Below are positions 24,632-32,642 of a stretch of 64,000 nucleotides of DNA, one piece after another. Location of the stretch: NCBI GenBank assembly GCA_958428365.1, contig CAUAFT010000013.1, positions 8,491-72,490 on the forward strand, written 5' to 3'. Every line of letters starts with the position of its first letter. Positions within the stretch are counted from its first letter, which is position 1. The notes beneath the pieces are model-generated. The model was given only the letters and a program-made list of their open reading frames with translations. It did no database searches and was not told where the DNA came from. The translations under genes were made by a program, and so were the position numbers. This DNA is from an uncultured Lachnospiraceae bacterium. GTDB taxonomy: Bacteria; Bacillota; Clostridia; Lachnospirales; Lachnospiraceae.

Positions 24632-27600
24632 TTAATCTCTTTTCCCGCTGTTTTCAATGGGTTTTTCCACAACTTTTACATTCCCTTCACCCAGAAGATC
24701 CCCCAGCATTTCCAGAAGCTGTGGGTTGATGTGGATATTTCTGCTGTTTGAAAGCCGCTTTAACGCCTTTTCTTTTGACAGGTAGATGACGACCTGATCG
24801 TTTCCATCGGAGCCTAAGAGCATCTGAAAAAGCCGCTCCTCCATCTGCTCATATGCTTCCTTATTCTCAAATTGGATCCAGAGTTCCTTTTTGGTATCGT
24901 CAAAACCGTAGATCTTTTCACAGATCAGCTTTCCATTCTTATCCTCCTCCACGCTGGCGCGCCCTTTCACGAAGATTTTTTCATCCACGTTCAGATAGGC
25001 GTGATACCGCTCATAATCCCGTGGAAAAATAATGATCTCCACGGTTCCCAGCAGATCCTCCAGCGTAAGAAATGCCATAGTCTTGTTGTTTTTCGTATAT
25101 TTAATGGTCTTATCGGTGATCATACCGCCCACAATGACCTTCGCATTATCCTCAATTCCTGTCTTACCGCTTTCCTCATCCAATAAGAAATCGTTGGTAG
25201 TGGCGGAGATATTTTTTCTCCACTTTTCCTCATATTCCTCCAGGGGATGACCGCTGATATAGACTCCCAGAACTTCCTTTTCAAAGCCCAGCAGGATCTC
25301 CTTACTAAATTCTCCCACATCGGGCAGCTTGATCTCAAAATCCTGCTTTGTCTCCTCGTCCGCAAAATCAAACAGGCTCATCTGCCCCGCCATGGAGTGC
25401 TTCTTCTCGTCGTTGATCTGATCTAATATAGCAGAATATATCATGATCTTCTGCTTTCTGGTTCCCTCCAAACCGTCAAAGGCTCCGGATTTGATGAAGT
25501 TCTCAATGGTTCTCTTGTTGACTTCCTTGCCGCTTAACCGGGTACAGAAGTTTTCCAGGTTGGTAAACCTCCCGTTGGCATTCCGCTCCGCAACCAGAGC
25601 TTCAATGACCGGTCTGCCGATACTCTTGATGGCGGAAAGTCCATAACGGATGGCGTTTCCCGCAACGGAGAACGCGCCCTCCCCCTCGTTGATATCCGGG
25701 GGCAGGATCTCAATTCCCATTCTCCGGCAGGTCAGGATATACTCGGATACCTTGGTGGAATTGTCCATGACAGAAGTCATCAAAGCCGCCATAAATTCCA
25801 CCGGATAGTAATATTTTAACCAGGCGGTCTGATATGCCACTACAGCATATGCGGCTGCATGGGATTTGTTAAAGGCGTATTTTGCAAAATCGATCATCTC
25901 GTCATAGATTTTATTTGCCACTGCTTCCGGGATCCCGTTATTGATACAGCCTAGAACTCCCTCCTCCTCATTGCCGTAGACGAAGTTTTTTCGCTCCTTT
26001 TCCATGACGGATCCTTTTTTCTTCGACATGGCGCGGCGCACCAGATCGCTTCGTCCCAGAGTGTAACCTGCCAGATCCCGGACGATCTGCATTACCTGTT
26101 CCTGATAGACGATACAGCCGTAGGTCGGCGCAAGGATCGGCTCTAACTGCGGGCAGTCATAGGTCACCTCTCCAGGGTTATTCTTTCCCCGGATATATGC
26201 CGGGATGAAATCCATAGGGCCCGGACGATAGAGGGAGATCCCCGCAATGATATCCTCCAGACTCTGGGGTTTTAATTCCTTCATGAAGTTCTTCATGCCG
26301 GCGCTCTCAAGCTGGAATACCCCCTCCGTTCTGCCGGAGCCGATCAGCTCCAGCACGTCCTGATCGCCGTAGTCAATAGCGTCAATGTCTATGGTTTTTC
26401 CGCTGCTCTTTTGGGCAAGCCGCACGGCATTCTGAATAACAGTGAGGGTGCGCAGCCCCAGAAAATCCATTTTCAAAAGTCCCAGTTCCTCGATGGTAGT
26501 CATGGTGAACTGGGTCGTAATCGTTCCGTCGGAGGCTCTGGAGAGAGGAACATATTCATCCATCGCCTTCTGGCTGATCACCACGCCTGCGGCATGCATG
26601 GAGGTGTGCCTTGGAAGCCCCTCCAGCCGCTTTGACATATCAATGAGGGTCTTAACATTCTCGTCCGTCTCATAGAGGGTTCGAAGCTCCGGATTCATAA
26701 TGAGCGCCTTTTCAATGGTAATGCCAAGCTCATTCGGAATCTGTTTCGCAATACCGTCCACATAGGCGTAGGGAAGATCCATAACACGTCCCACGTCACG
26801 GATCACACCCCGCGCCGCCAGCGTACCAAAGGTAACGATCTGGGTCACACAGTCCTCCCCGTATTTTCGCACCACATAGTCGATGACTTCCTGACGTCTC
26901 TCGAAGCAGAAATCAATATCAATATCGGGCATGGAGACACGCTCCGGGTTCAGAAAACGCTCAAAGAGCAGATTATATTTAATGGGATCGATATTTGTGA
27001 TTCCCGTGGTGTAGGACACCAGACTTCCCGCCGCGCTTCCACGCCCCGGTCCCACGATGATGTCGTGTTCCCTGGCGTAACGGATGAAATCCCAGACGAT
27101 CAGGAAATAATCCACATATCCCATCTTCTTTATAACGTCCAGCTCATAGGTGAGCCGCTCTTCCAGCTCTCCATAGTGGTCGGGATAACGTTCCTTTAAT
27201 CCGTCAAAGCAAAGCTTGTTCAGATAGCTCCAGGAATCATAGCCCTTTGGCACCTCGAAATGCGGCAGCTTTGTGACCCCAAATTCGATTTCCACATGGC
27301 AGCGGTCGGCGATCTTCTGGGTATTTTCCAAAGCCTGCAGGGCATAGGGAAAAAGCTGCGCCATCTCCTCCTCGGATTTGACGTAGTACTGACCTCCCTC
27401 GTAACGCATCCTGTCTTCATCCGCCAGTTTTTTTCCAGTCTGAATACAGAGCAGGATATCGTGGGGCTCGGCGTCCTGTGCATAGGTATAATGAATATCG
27501 TTGGTAGCTACCAGCTCGATCTCCAGTTCCCGGCTCATGCGAAGAAGCTGCTGATTGACGTTTTTCTGCTCCGGGATTCCATGATCCTGAAGCTCCAAAA

Positions 27601-28114
27601 AATAATTACCCTTACCAAAGATCTCCTGATGGCGCAGGGCGGCCTCCACAGCCCCCTGGTAATTGCCCCGGCTGAGCAGCTTCGGCACCTCGCCTGCCAG
27701 ACAGGCGGAGAGAGCAATGATGCCCTCGTGATACTGCCTTAAAATCTCCATATCCACACGGGGCTTATAGTAGTAGCCGTCCACGAAGCCTTTGGAGACG
27801 ATCTTCATAAGATTGCTGTAGCCGGTGTTGTTCTCTGCCAGCAATACCAGATGGTAATAGCGGTCCTCACCGTGAACCGTCTCCCGGTCAAAGCGGGAGT
27901 TGGGAGCCACATAGACCTCACAGCCGATAATAGGATTGATGCCCGCCTCCTTTGCCGCCTTATAAAAATCAATGACACCGTACATGACGCCGTGGTCCGT
28001 GATCGCCGCGCTGTTCATGCCCAGCTCTTTGACCCTTGCAACATATTCTTTGATTTTATTCGAACCGTCTAAAAGACTGTATTCCGTATGTACATGCAGG
28101 TGTGTGAATGCCAT
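24632..28114 (-). CDS. dnaE: DNA polymerase III alpha subunit
   Basis: 1160 aa. An N-terminal PHP domain (HLHVHTEYSLLDG, and ITDHGVMYG about 40) is followed by the C-family polymerase core with the catalytic acidic motif PDIDIDF (about 395) and GPGRGSAAGSLVSY, a tandem HhH region and a C-terminal OB-fold (about 985-1080, VIVGGMITDKTIKYTK...). No DEDD exonuclease is present, so this is DnaE rather than PolC. ATG follows CGGAGGAACACC. It heads dnaE-pfkA-methyltransferase and lies 60 nt after the HEPN gene. Confidence 0.96.
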   Translation of the reverse strand: MAFTHLHVHTEYSLLDGSNKIKEYVARVKELGMNSAAITDHGVMYGVIDFYKAAKEAGINPIIGCEVYVAPNSRFDRETVHGEDRYYHLVLLAENNTGYSNLMKIVSKGFVDGYYYKPRVDMEILRQYHEGIIALSACLAGEVPKLLSRGNYQGAVEAALRHQEIFGKGNYFLELQDHGIPEQKNVNQQLLRMSRELEIELVATNDIHYTYAQDAEPHDILLCIQTGKKLADEDRMRYEGGQYYVKSEEEMAQLFPYALQALENTQKIADRCHVEIEFGVTKLPHFEVPKGYDSWSYLNKLCFDGLKERYPDHYGELEERLTYELDVIKKMGYVDYFLIVWDFIRYAREHDIIVGPGRGSAAGSLVSYTTGITNIDPIKYNLLFERFLNPERVSMPDIDIDFCFERRQEVIDYVVRKYGEDCVTQIVTFGTLAARGVIRDVGRVMDLPYAYVDGIAKQIPNELGITIEKALIMNPELRTLYETDENVKTLIDMSKRLEGLPRHTSMHAAGVVISQKAMDEYVPLSRASDGTITTQFTMTTIEELGLLKMDFLGLRTLTVIQNAVRLAQKSSGKTIDIDAIDYGDQDVLELIGSGRTEGVFQLESAGMKNFMKELKPQSLEDIIAGISLYRPGPMDFIPAYIRGKNNPGEVTYDCPQLEPILAPTYGCIVYQEQVMQIVRDLAGYTLGRSDLVRRAMSKKKGSVMEKERKNFVYGNEEEGVLGCINNGIPEAVANKIYDEMIDFAKYAFNKSHAAAYAVVAYQTAWLKYYYPVEFMAALMTSVMDNSTKVSEYILTCRRMGIEILPPDINEGEGAFSVAGNAIRYGLSAIKSIGRPVIEALVAERNANGRFTNLENFCTRLSGKEVNKRTIENFIKSGAFDGLEGTRKQKIMIYSAILDQINDEKKHSMAGQMSLFDFADEETKQDFEIKLPDVGEFSKEILLGFEKEVLGVYISGHPLEEYEEKWRKNISATTNDFLLDEESGKTGIEDNAKVIVGGMITDKTIKYTKNNKTMAFLTLEDLLGTVEIIIFPRDYERYHAYLNVDEKIFVKGRASVEEDKNGKLICEKIYGFDDTKKELWIQFENKEAYEQMEERLFQMLLGSDGNDQVVIYLSKEKALKRLSNSRNIHINPQLLEMLGDLLGEGNVKVVEKPIENSGKRD

Positions 28115-28174
28115 GGTGTTCCTCCGTTCTGTTTGTGATCCTCTTTTGCTCTTCCATCAGTACTCTGCTTAACA

Positions 28175-28582
28175 TTAAAAGATTTTACTTAGCTCTTCTC
28201 CATACCGATTCTGAATTGCTTCTTGCATCGTACAGAATGTTTTAATGTATTTATTTAGTATATTGTCTATCAATTTCCTTGCGGCATCTTCGTTATAAAT
28301 ATGAGTTGTATCATTTCTTTCTTTTAGCATTTCCAGCCAACTTACCTCATCTATGAAATCAAAGCAGGAATACGCAGCTTTAATGATCTCCCGTGGAGAA
28401 CCGGTAGAAGCAATACTTCTCCCCTCATATGCCAACAATTCCTTTAGAACTTTCCATCCTAATTCAAATTGAATATAAAACTTATCAATGATCCCGCTTA
28501 TAATAAATTCATTCTCCAAGTCTTCTCTGTCAGCCTTTTTCAATACCTCCAAATGATGTGAAAACTGATCAAATTTCTTCAT
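28175..28582 (-). CDS. HEPN / HI0074-family nucleotidyltransferase partner protein (putative toxin)
   Basis: 135 aa, all alpha-helical in appearance. It matches the HI0074-type HEPN pattern (FELGWKVLKELL, GSPREIIKAAY, WLEMLKERNDTTHIYNE). The Rx4H motif (R89, H94) typical of HEPN RNases is present and is followed by Y96, giving the RxxxxHxY form that MntA-type enzymes AMPylate in HepT. It overlaps the nucleotidyltransferase gene by 14 nt, as in known HEPN-MNT toxin-antitoxin pairs. Toxicity is inferred from the family. Confidence 0.85.
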   Translation of the reverse strand: MKKFDQFSHHLEVLKKADREDLENEFIISGIIDKFYIQFELGWKVLKELLAYEGRSIASTGSPREIIKAAYSCFDFIDEVSWLEMLKERNDTTHIYNEDAARKLIDNILNKYIKTFCTMQEAIQNRYGEELSKIF

Positions 28583-28850
28583 AGATAACCACCCCGTCTC
28601 TCTCTATTTCCTGGATTAATTCCGCAGAAATATAAGGCTCGTCCATATTGATTATATCCAATTCCAGCAGAGACCACAGATCCTCGTTTAACTGTATTTG
28701 TAATTCATCAAATCTGTCACATCCATAGACTGCCAGATCGATATCGCTCTTTGGATGGTTCGTCTTTCTTGCTCTGGAACCAAACAGTACGACTTTCTTT
28801 GCGCCGTTTTTTTCTGCTATCTCTGCGATCTGCCTGTAAACTGCTTCCAT
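28569..28850 (-). CDS. Minimal nucleotidyltransferase (MNT, putative antitoxin)
   Basis: 93 aa. It has the MNT motif GSx10DxD (G24-S25, D36, D38: GSRARKTNHPKSDID) and a third acidic residue region (LLELDII). It probably modifies and silences the partner HEPN protein by AMPylation (family inference). It is the first gene of the pair and has its own promoter at 28887-28915. Transcription could continue into dnaE, since no terminator is seen between them. Confidence 0.87.
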   Translation of the reverse strand: MEAVYRQIAEIAEKNGAKKVVLFGSRARKTNHPKSDIDLAVYGCDRFDELQIQLNEDLWSLLELDIINMDEPYISAELIQEIERDGVVIYEEI

Positions 28851-28886
28851 AATCTTACTCTACCCTCTTATCAACAAATTATTTTC

Positions 28887-28915
28887 ATTATACTATTTAT
28901 TCTGGCAGGAGACAA
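28887..28915 (-). promoter_or_regulatory. Promoter of the MNT-HEPN pair
   Basis: The minus strand reads TTGTCT (28910-28915), 17 nt, TATAAT (28887-28892), 37 bases before the MNT start. Confidence 0.65.
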
Positions 28916-28974
28916 TATACGGTATTTTGAATTTCCGCAAATGGATTATTTTTACTATTTTTGCTGCAAGGCAT

Positions 28975-29017
28975 GCATAAAAAACAGAGCGATATCTTCA
29001 TCACAAAATACCGCTCT
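28975..29017 (-). terminator. Terminator of the amino-acid importer operon
   Basis: A 10-bp stem with one wobble (29008-29017 with 28986-28995) has a 12-nt loop and is followed on the minus strand by GTTTTTTATG. It lies 52 bases after the ATPase stop. Confidence 0.85.
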
Positions 29018-29069
29018 GCTTCTGATTTCTTTCATTCTCATCATTGATTCTTATAAATTCCAGACACTG

Positions 29070-29816
29070 TTATAAGATCTTGGACAAAAATTCTTTCAAT
29101 CTCTCATTCTTCGGATTCGAGAAGAACTCCTCCGGCGCATTTTCCTCCTTGATCTTACCCTCATCAATGAAAAGTACCCGGTTCGCCACCTCTCTGGCAA
29201 ATCCCATCTCGTGGGTCACCACCACCATGGTCATACCGTCTCTGGCAAGTTCTCTCATAAGCTCTAAGACCTCGCCCACCATTTCAGGATCCAGCGCCGA
29301 GGTTGGCTCATCAAAGAGCATCACATCGGGATTCATGGCAAGTGAGCGGGCAATGGCGATTCTCTGCTTCTGTCCACCGGAAAGCTGCGACGGATAATCA
29401 TTGGCACGATCCGGAAGCCCGACTCTTTCCAAAAGCTCCATAGCCCTTTTGTCCGCTTCCTCCTTTGTCATCAACCCCAGCTTTACCGGAGCCAGAGTGA
29501 TGTTATCCCTGATGGTATAATTCGGAAACAGGTTGAACTGCTGAAACACCATACCGATCTTCTGCCGCATCTTATTGATATCCACAGACTTATCCGTGAT
29601 ATCCGTCCCCTCAAAGAGGATGGTGCCCGACGTAGGCTCCTCCAACAGGTTCATGGAGCGCAGGAAGGTGGATTTTCCGCAGCCGGAAGGTCCGATGATC
29701 GCCACCACTTCTCCCTGGTCGATCTCCGTTGTGATTCCATCCAGCACCACCTGGGAACCGAAGGATTTATGAAGATCCCGTACCTGGATCAGGGCTTCTC
29801 CCGTATTAACGTTCAC
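29070..29816 (-). CDS. Polar amino-acid ABC transporter ATP-binding protein (GlnQ-type)
   Basis: 248 aa from a GTG start at 29816 (AAAGGAGGC 10 nt upstream). Walker A is GPSGCGKST, the signature is LSGGQKQRIAIARSLAM, Walker B is VMLFDEPTSALDPE, and the H-loop is VVVTHEMGFAREV. The long D-loop/His region is the HisP/GlnQ class. It overlaps the permease gene by 11 nt. With the permease and binding protein it forms an amino-acid importer; glutamine, cystine and other polar amino acids are possible. Confidence 0.94.
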   Translation of the reverse strand: MNVNTGEALIQVRDLHKSFGSQVVLDGITTEIDQGEVVAIIGPSGCGKSTFLRSMNLLEEPTSGTILFEGTDITDKSVDINKMRQKIGMVFQQFNLFPNYTIRDNITLAPVKLGLMTKEEADKRAMELLERVGLPDRANDYPSQLSGGQKQRIAIARSLAMNPDVMLFDEPTSALDPEMVGEVLELMRELARDGMTMVVVTHEMGFAREVANRVLFIDEGKIKEENAPEEFFSNPKNERLKEFLSKIL

Positions 29817-30495
29817 TGGTTCTCAGCCTCCTTTCCAGTCGGTTCACACCTGCTGTTAAAAGCATGACGATCACCAGATATATCGCCGCTACTCCAAACA
29901 ATGGGAGAAACGGTTCATAGGTAGCGCTGCGGATGATATCTCCTCCCTTGGTCAGATCCAGCGTACCCACATAACCGCTGATAGAGGTTTCTTTTAACAA
30001 TACAATCATCTCATTCCCCAACGCCGGAAGCACATTCTTAAACGCCTGGGGAAGTATGATGAGCCGCATGGTCTGTCCATAGTTCAAGCCCAGACTTCTT
30101 CCCGCTTCAAACTGCCCCTGGTCGATGGACATGATACCGGAACGGACGATCTCCGCCACATAGGCGCCGGAGTTGACTCCAAATGCCATGACCGCCACCA
30201 CGATCTTGCTCACATTTACCGAAGCAAAAATAATGTAATATGTAATCATGACCTGAATCATGGTAGGCGTTCCCCGGATCACCGTCAGATAGACCCGGCA
30301 GATCGCATTCAGAAACTTAAAAGAACCGTTCTTATCGTGACTTGCACGAATGATTGCCACCAGAAAACCAATGACCACGCCCAACAACAGTGCAAAAACT
30401 GTAATTAACAGCGTATTTTCCAGACCGGTCAACAGATATTGATACCGGTCTTTTTCTATAAAATTCTGATAAAAACTCTCTGTAAAATCTTTCAC
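29806..30495 (-). CDS. Polar amino-acid ABC transporter permease (HisM/GlnP-type)
   Basis: 229 aa from a GTG start at 30495 (CGGAGAC upstream). It has about five TM helices (about 22-47, 65-85, 90-110, 150-170 and 190-215) and the EAA loop EAGRSLGLNYGQTMRLIILPQA that docks on the ATPase. Only one permease gene is present, so it likely acts as a homodimer. It follows the binding-protein gene by 15 nt. Confidence 0.93.
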   Translation of the reverse strand: MKDFTESFYQNFIEKDRYQYLLTGLENTLLITVFALLLGVVIGFLVAIIRASHDKNGSFKFLNAICRVYLTVIRGTPTMIQVMITYYIIFASVNVSKIVVAVMAFGVNSGAYVAEIVRSGIMSIDQGQFEAGRSLGLNYGQTMRLIILPQAFKNVLPALGNEMIVLLKETSISGYVGTLDLTKGGDIIRSATYEPFLPLFGVAAIYLVIVMLLTAGVNRLERRLRTSER

Positions 30496-30510
30496 AATCA
30501 GTCTCCGATG

Positions 30511-31320
30511 CTATTTTCTGGTGATGATAACCTGTTTTGCCTTGGCATAGGTGTCTGTAAAGTCAATATTTTTCAGACGATCCTCTGTAACCGTCATTCC
30601 TGCCGCACCAAAATCGGCTTTTCCCGACTGTACTGCTGCGATGATGGAATCAAATTCCATGTCCTCGATCACAAGCTCATAGCCGAGTTTATCACAGATC
30701 GCACGGGCAATATCCGCATCGATTCCCACGATATCATCTCCATCGTAATACTCGTATGGCTCAAATGCTGCATTGGTAGCCATAGTCAGTGTTCCCTTGG
30801 AATGATCCGCGTCCTCAGGGGACTCGTAAGGGCTTTTTCCCTTCGTATCATCACCGATGTAATTATCTACGATGGAATCTAACGTGCCGTCCTCTTTCAA
30901 TTCAGCCAGCGCCTCATTAAATTCCTTTGTCAGCTCCGGATTATCTTTCGAGATACAGATTGCATATTCCTCATCTGCAAAATCTTCGTCAAGGATCTGA
31001 AGATCATCATTCTTATCCACAAATGCCTGCGCCGGCTGGGAATCGATGATCACGCAGTCGATCTTTCCCTGTTTTAAACCCTGGACAGCATCGGCGCCCT
31101 TGTTATACCGCTCGATGGTCGTACCGGCATCATCGTTCTCATATTCATCGGATGCATAAATATCACCAGTAGTTCCAAGCTGTACCCCGATGGTCTTTCC
31201 CGGCAGGTCATCAACAGAATTTACTGTATTTTCTGCTGTTTTGCTCTCACCGCATGCCGTAAGTGCAAAGACCATACCCGTTGCAAGTAAGAGAGCCGCC
31301 GCTTTCTTCACGTTTTTCAT
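30511..31320 (-). CDS. Solute-binding lipoprotein with swapped halves (circularly permuted SBP_bac_3)
   Basis: 269 aa from ATG 31320 (AAGGAGGAATTATTT upstream). A lipoprotein signal with lipobox ALTAC gives Cys23. The part that usually forms the second half of the domain comes first (LPGKTIGVQLGTTGD about 40, through DGTLDSIVDNYIG about 150-162). The usual first half follows a short linker (GTLTMATNAAFEPYEYY about 185, MEFDSIIAAVQSGKADF, DFTDTYAKAKQVIITRK at the very end). Both ligand-contact motifs remain, so it should still bind an amino acid. In GlnH/HisJ the order is the reverse. It is the first gene of the importer operon. Confidence 0.9.
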   Translation of the reverse strand: MKNVKKAAALLLATGMVFALTACGESKTAENTVNSVDDLPGKTIGVQLGTTGDIYASDEYENDDAGTTIERYNKGADAVQGLKQGKIDCVIIDSQPAQAFVDKNDDLQILDEDFADEEYAICISKDNPELTKEFNEALAELKEDGTLDSIVDNYIGDDTKGKSPYESPEDADHSKGTLTMATNAAFEPYEYYDGDDIVGIDADIARAICDKLGYELVIEDMEFDSIIAAVQSGKADFGAAGMTVTEDRLKNIDFTDTYAKAKQVIITRK

Positions 31321-31351
31321 AAATAATTCCTCCTTGTATAAATATGCACTT

Positions 31352-31379
31352 ATTATAGCATTTTCAGGCAAAAATACAA
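31352..31379 (-). promoter_or_regulatory. Promoter of the amino-acid importer operon
   Basis: The minus strand reads TTGTAT (31374-31379), 16 nt, TATAAT (31352-31357) with an extended TGC in front of the -10. It lies about 30 bases before the binding-protein start. Confidence 0.7.
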
Positions 31380-31421
31380 GTTGGTTTTCGCAAGATCGTT
31401 TATTCCAGGACTCTTTTCCCG

Positions 31422-32393
31422 CTATTGCACCAGGTCCAGATGCTGAACTGTGCCCGCCGTTCCGTTTTCATACAGAAAGATTCCGGTTTTTCGGATATAG
31501 GCATTGGTGCGGTTGCCCCAGCGGGAGTTCAGGGAAAACTGGGTCTGTGCGTTTTTCAGACAGATCGCTCCCACTCCCGCCTCTTTTAGCTTCACTAACT
31601 TATCGTTTCCACTTTCATCTTTGATCCAGATTCTCAGCTTGTCAAAGACTTCATCCGCCTCGTCTATCCAGCCGTTTTTGTCCATGTCATATTCCTCCAG
31701 ATCCGCAAAGCCGTCTCCGCTTTTCGCGCCGAACAGTTCGGAACCGTCGTCAATTCTGCCGTTTCCATTCAGATCCAATGCCAGAAAACCACTTCCTTTT
31801 TTCAATGTGGAAATACAGTCCTCGCTGCCATCGGCATCCATGTCAAATAAAAACTTCTGATCACTGACTTCGGCGATGTTGGTATCCAGATTGATTACCA
31901 GAGGATCACAGAGCTTCGGCGCTCCAAAATTAATATGTTCCTCCATATAGGAAGAAAAGGCACGGGTCATCTGTACTTCCACATGAAATTCCAGTTCCCG
32001 CCCATCCGCGGTCACAACCGTTCCCGTGGTATCAAACTGCGTGGTCTCGCTTTCATAATAAAAACTGCTTTTTGTGATCGTTCCGCCGTACTCCTGAACA
32101 CTGCCGGACGTTCCTCTCCCCGACATCTGTTGATTCCATGGCTTCCAGGTCTCTCCCTCTCCGAAGAAGAGATCCAGCAGATACTGGATCACCTCAGACT
32201 GGATCTGATGGATGGTCTTTCCCTTGTACGGATTCTCCTCTCCCTGAATTTTCTTTGTCGTCTTTTGGGAAGCGCTTTCGATCTTTTCCTCATTTTCAGG
32301 CGACCCCCAGCAGACCATGCTGCTTCCTTCCTCCTGCTGTAAAAGATAGTGCCTCCTGCTGCTCATGGCTGCATTTGATGATTGAATTACCAC
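31422..32393 (-). CDS. EF-hand protein of unknown function
   Basis: 323 aa from a GTG start at 32393 (AAAGGAG 9 nt upstream). There is no signal peptide. Three calcium-loop-like repeats occur in the second half: DMDADGSED (about 197), DLNGNGRIDDGSELFG (about 215) and DMDKNGWIDEADEVF (about 240), followed by an LRIWIKDESGNDKLVKLKEAGVGAICL module often seen beside such loops in large bacterial calcium-binding proteins. The N-terminus starts with an IQSSNAAMSSRRHY segment. It likely binds Ca2+; the partner is unknown. Confidence 0.78.
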   Translation of the reverse strand: MVIQSSNAAMSSRRHYLLQQEEGSSMVCWGSPENEEKIESASQKTTKKIQGEENPYKGKTIHQIQSEVIQYLLDLFFGEGETWKPWNQQMSGRGTSGSVQEYGGTITKSSFYYESETTQFDTTGTVVTADGRELEFHVEVQMTRAFSSYMEEHINFGAPKLCDPLVINLDTNIAEVSDQKFLFDMDADGSEDCISTLKKGSGFLALDLNGNGRIDDGSELFGAKSGDGFADLEEYDMDKNGWIDEADEVFDKLRIWIKDESGNDKLVKLKEAGVGAICLKNAQTQFSLNSRWGNRTNAYIRKTGIFLYENGTAGTVQHLDLVQ

Positions 32394-32430
32394 TGATCTC
32401 TCTGCTCCTTTCTCCTTATAATAAGCTCCA

Positions 32431-32464
32431 AAAAAGGCAGATAGAGATTTCCTTCTCTTCTGCC
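32431..32464 (-). terminator. Terminator after the AAA/PD-(D/E)XK gene
   Basis: GGCAGA/TCTGCC (32436-32441 with 32459-32464) and inner AGAGA/TCTCT form a hairpin followed by TTTTTTGG on the minus strand. It lies 38-43 bases before the EF-hand gene start, so that gene either has its promoter in the remaining gap or depends on read-through. The rest of 32394-32642 shows nothing else I can name. Confidence 0.8.
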
Positions 32465-32642
32465 TTCCCTGGTCTTTCGATATGTGATTCTTATTTTATT
32501 TATCGGAAGATTCTGCTGTTTCTTTAATTTTTTACGCAACTATTCTCGCCGTTTTCGGTCTCTGCTCCAATTCTGCCTCAGTCAGACTGGCTATTCTGTT
32601 TCACTTTTTGATTCAAGACAATCGGATCGTAACACAGCTTTC

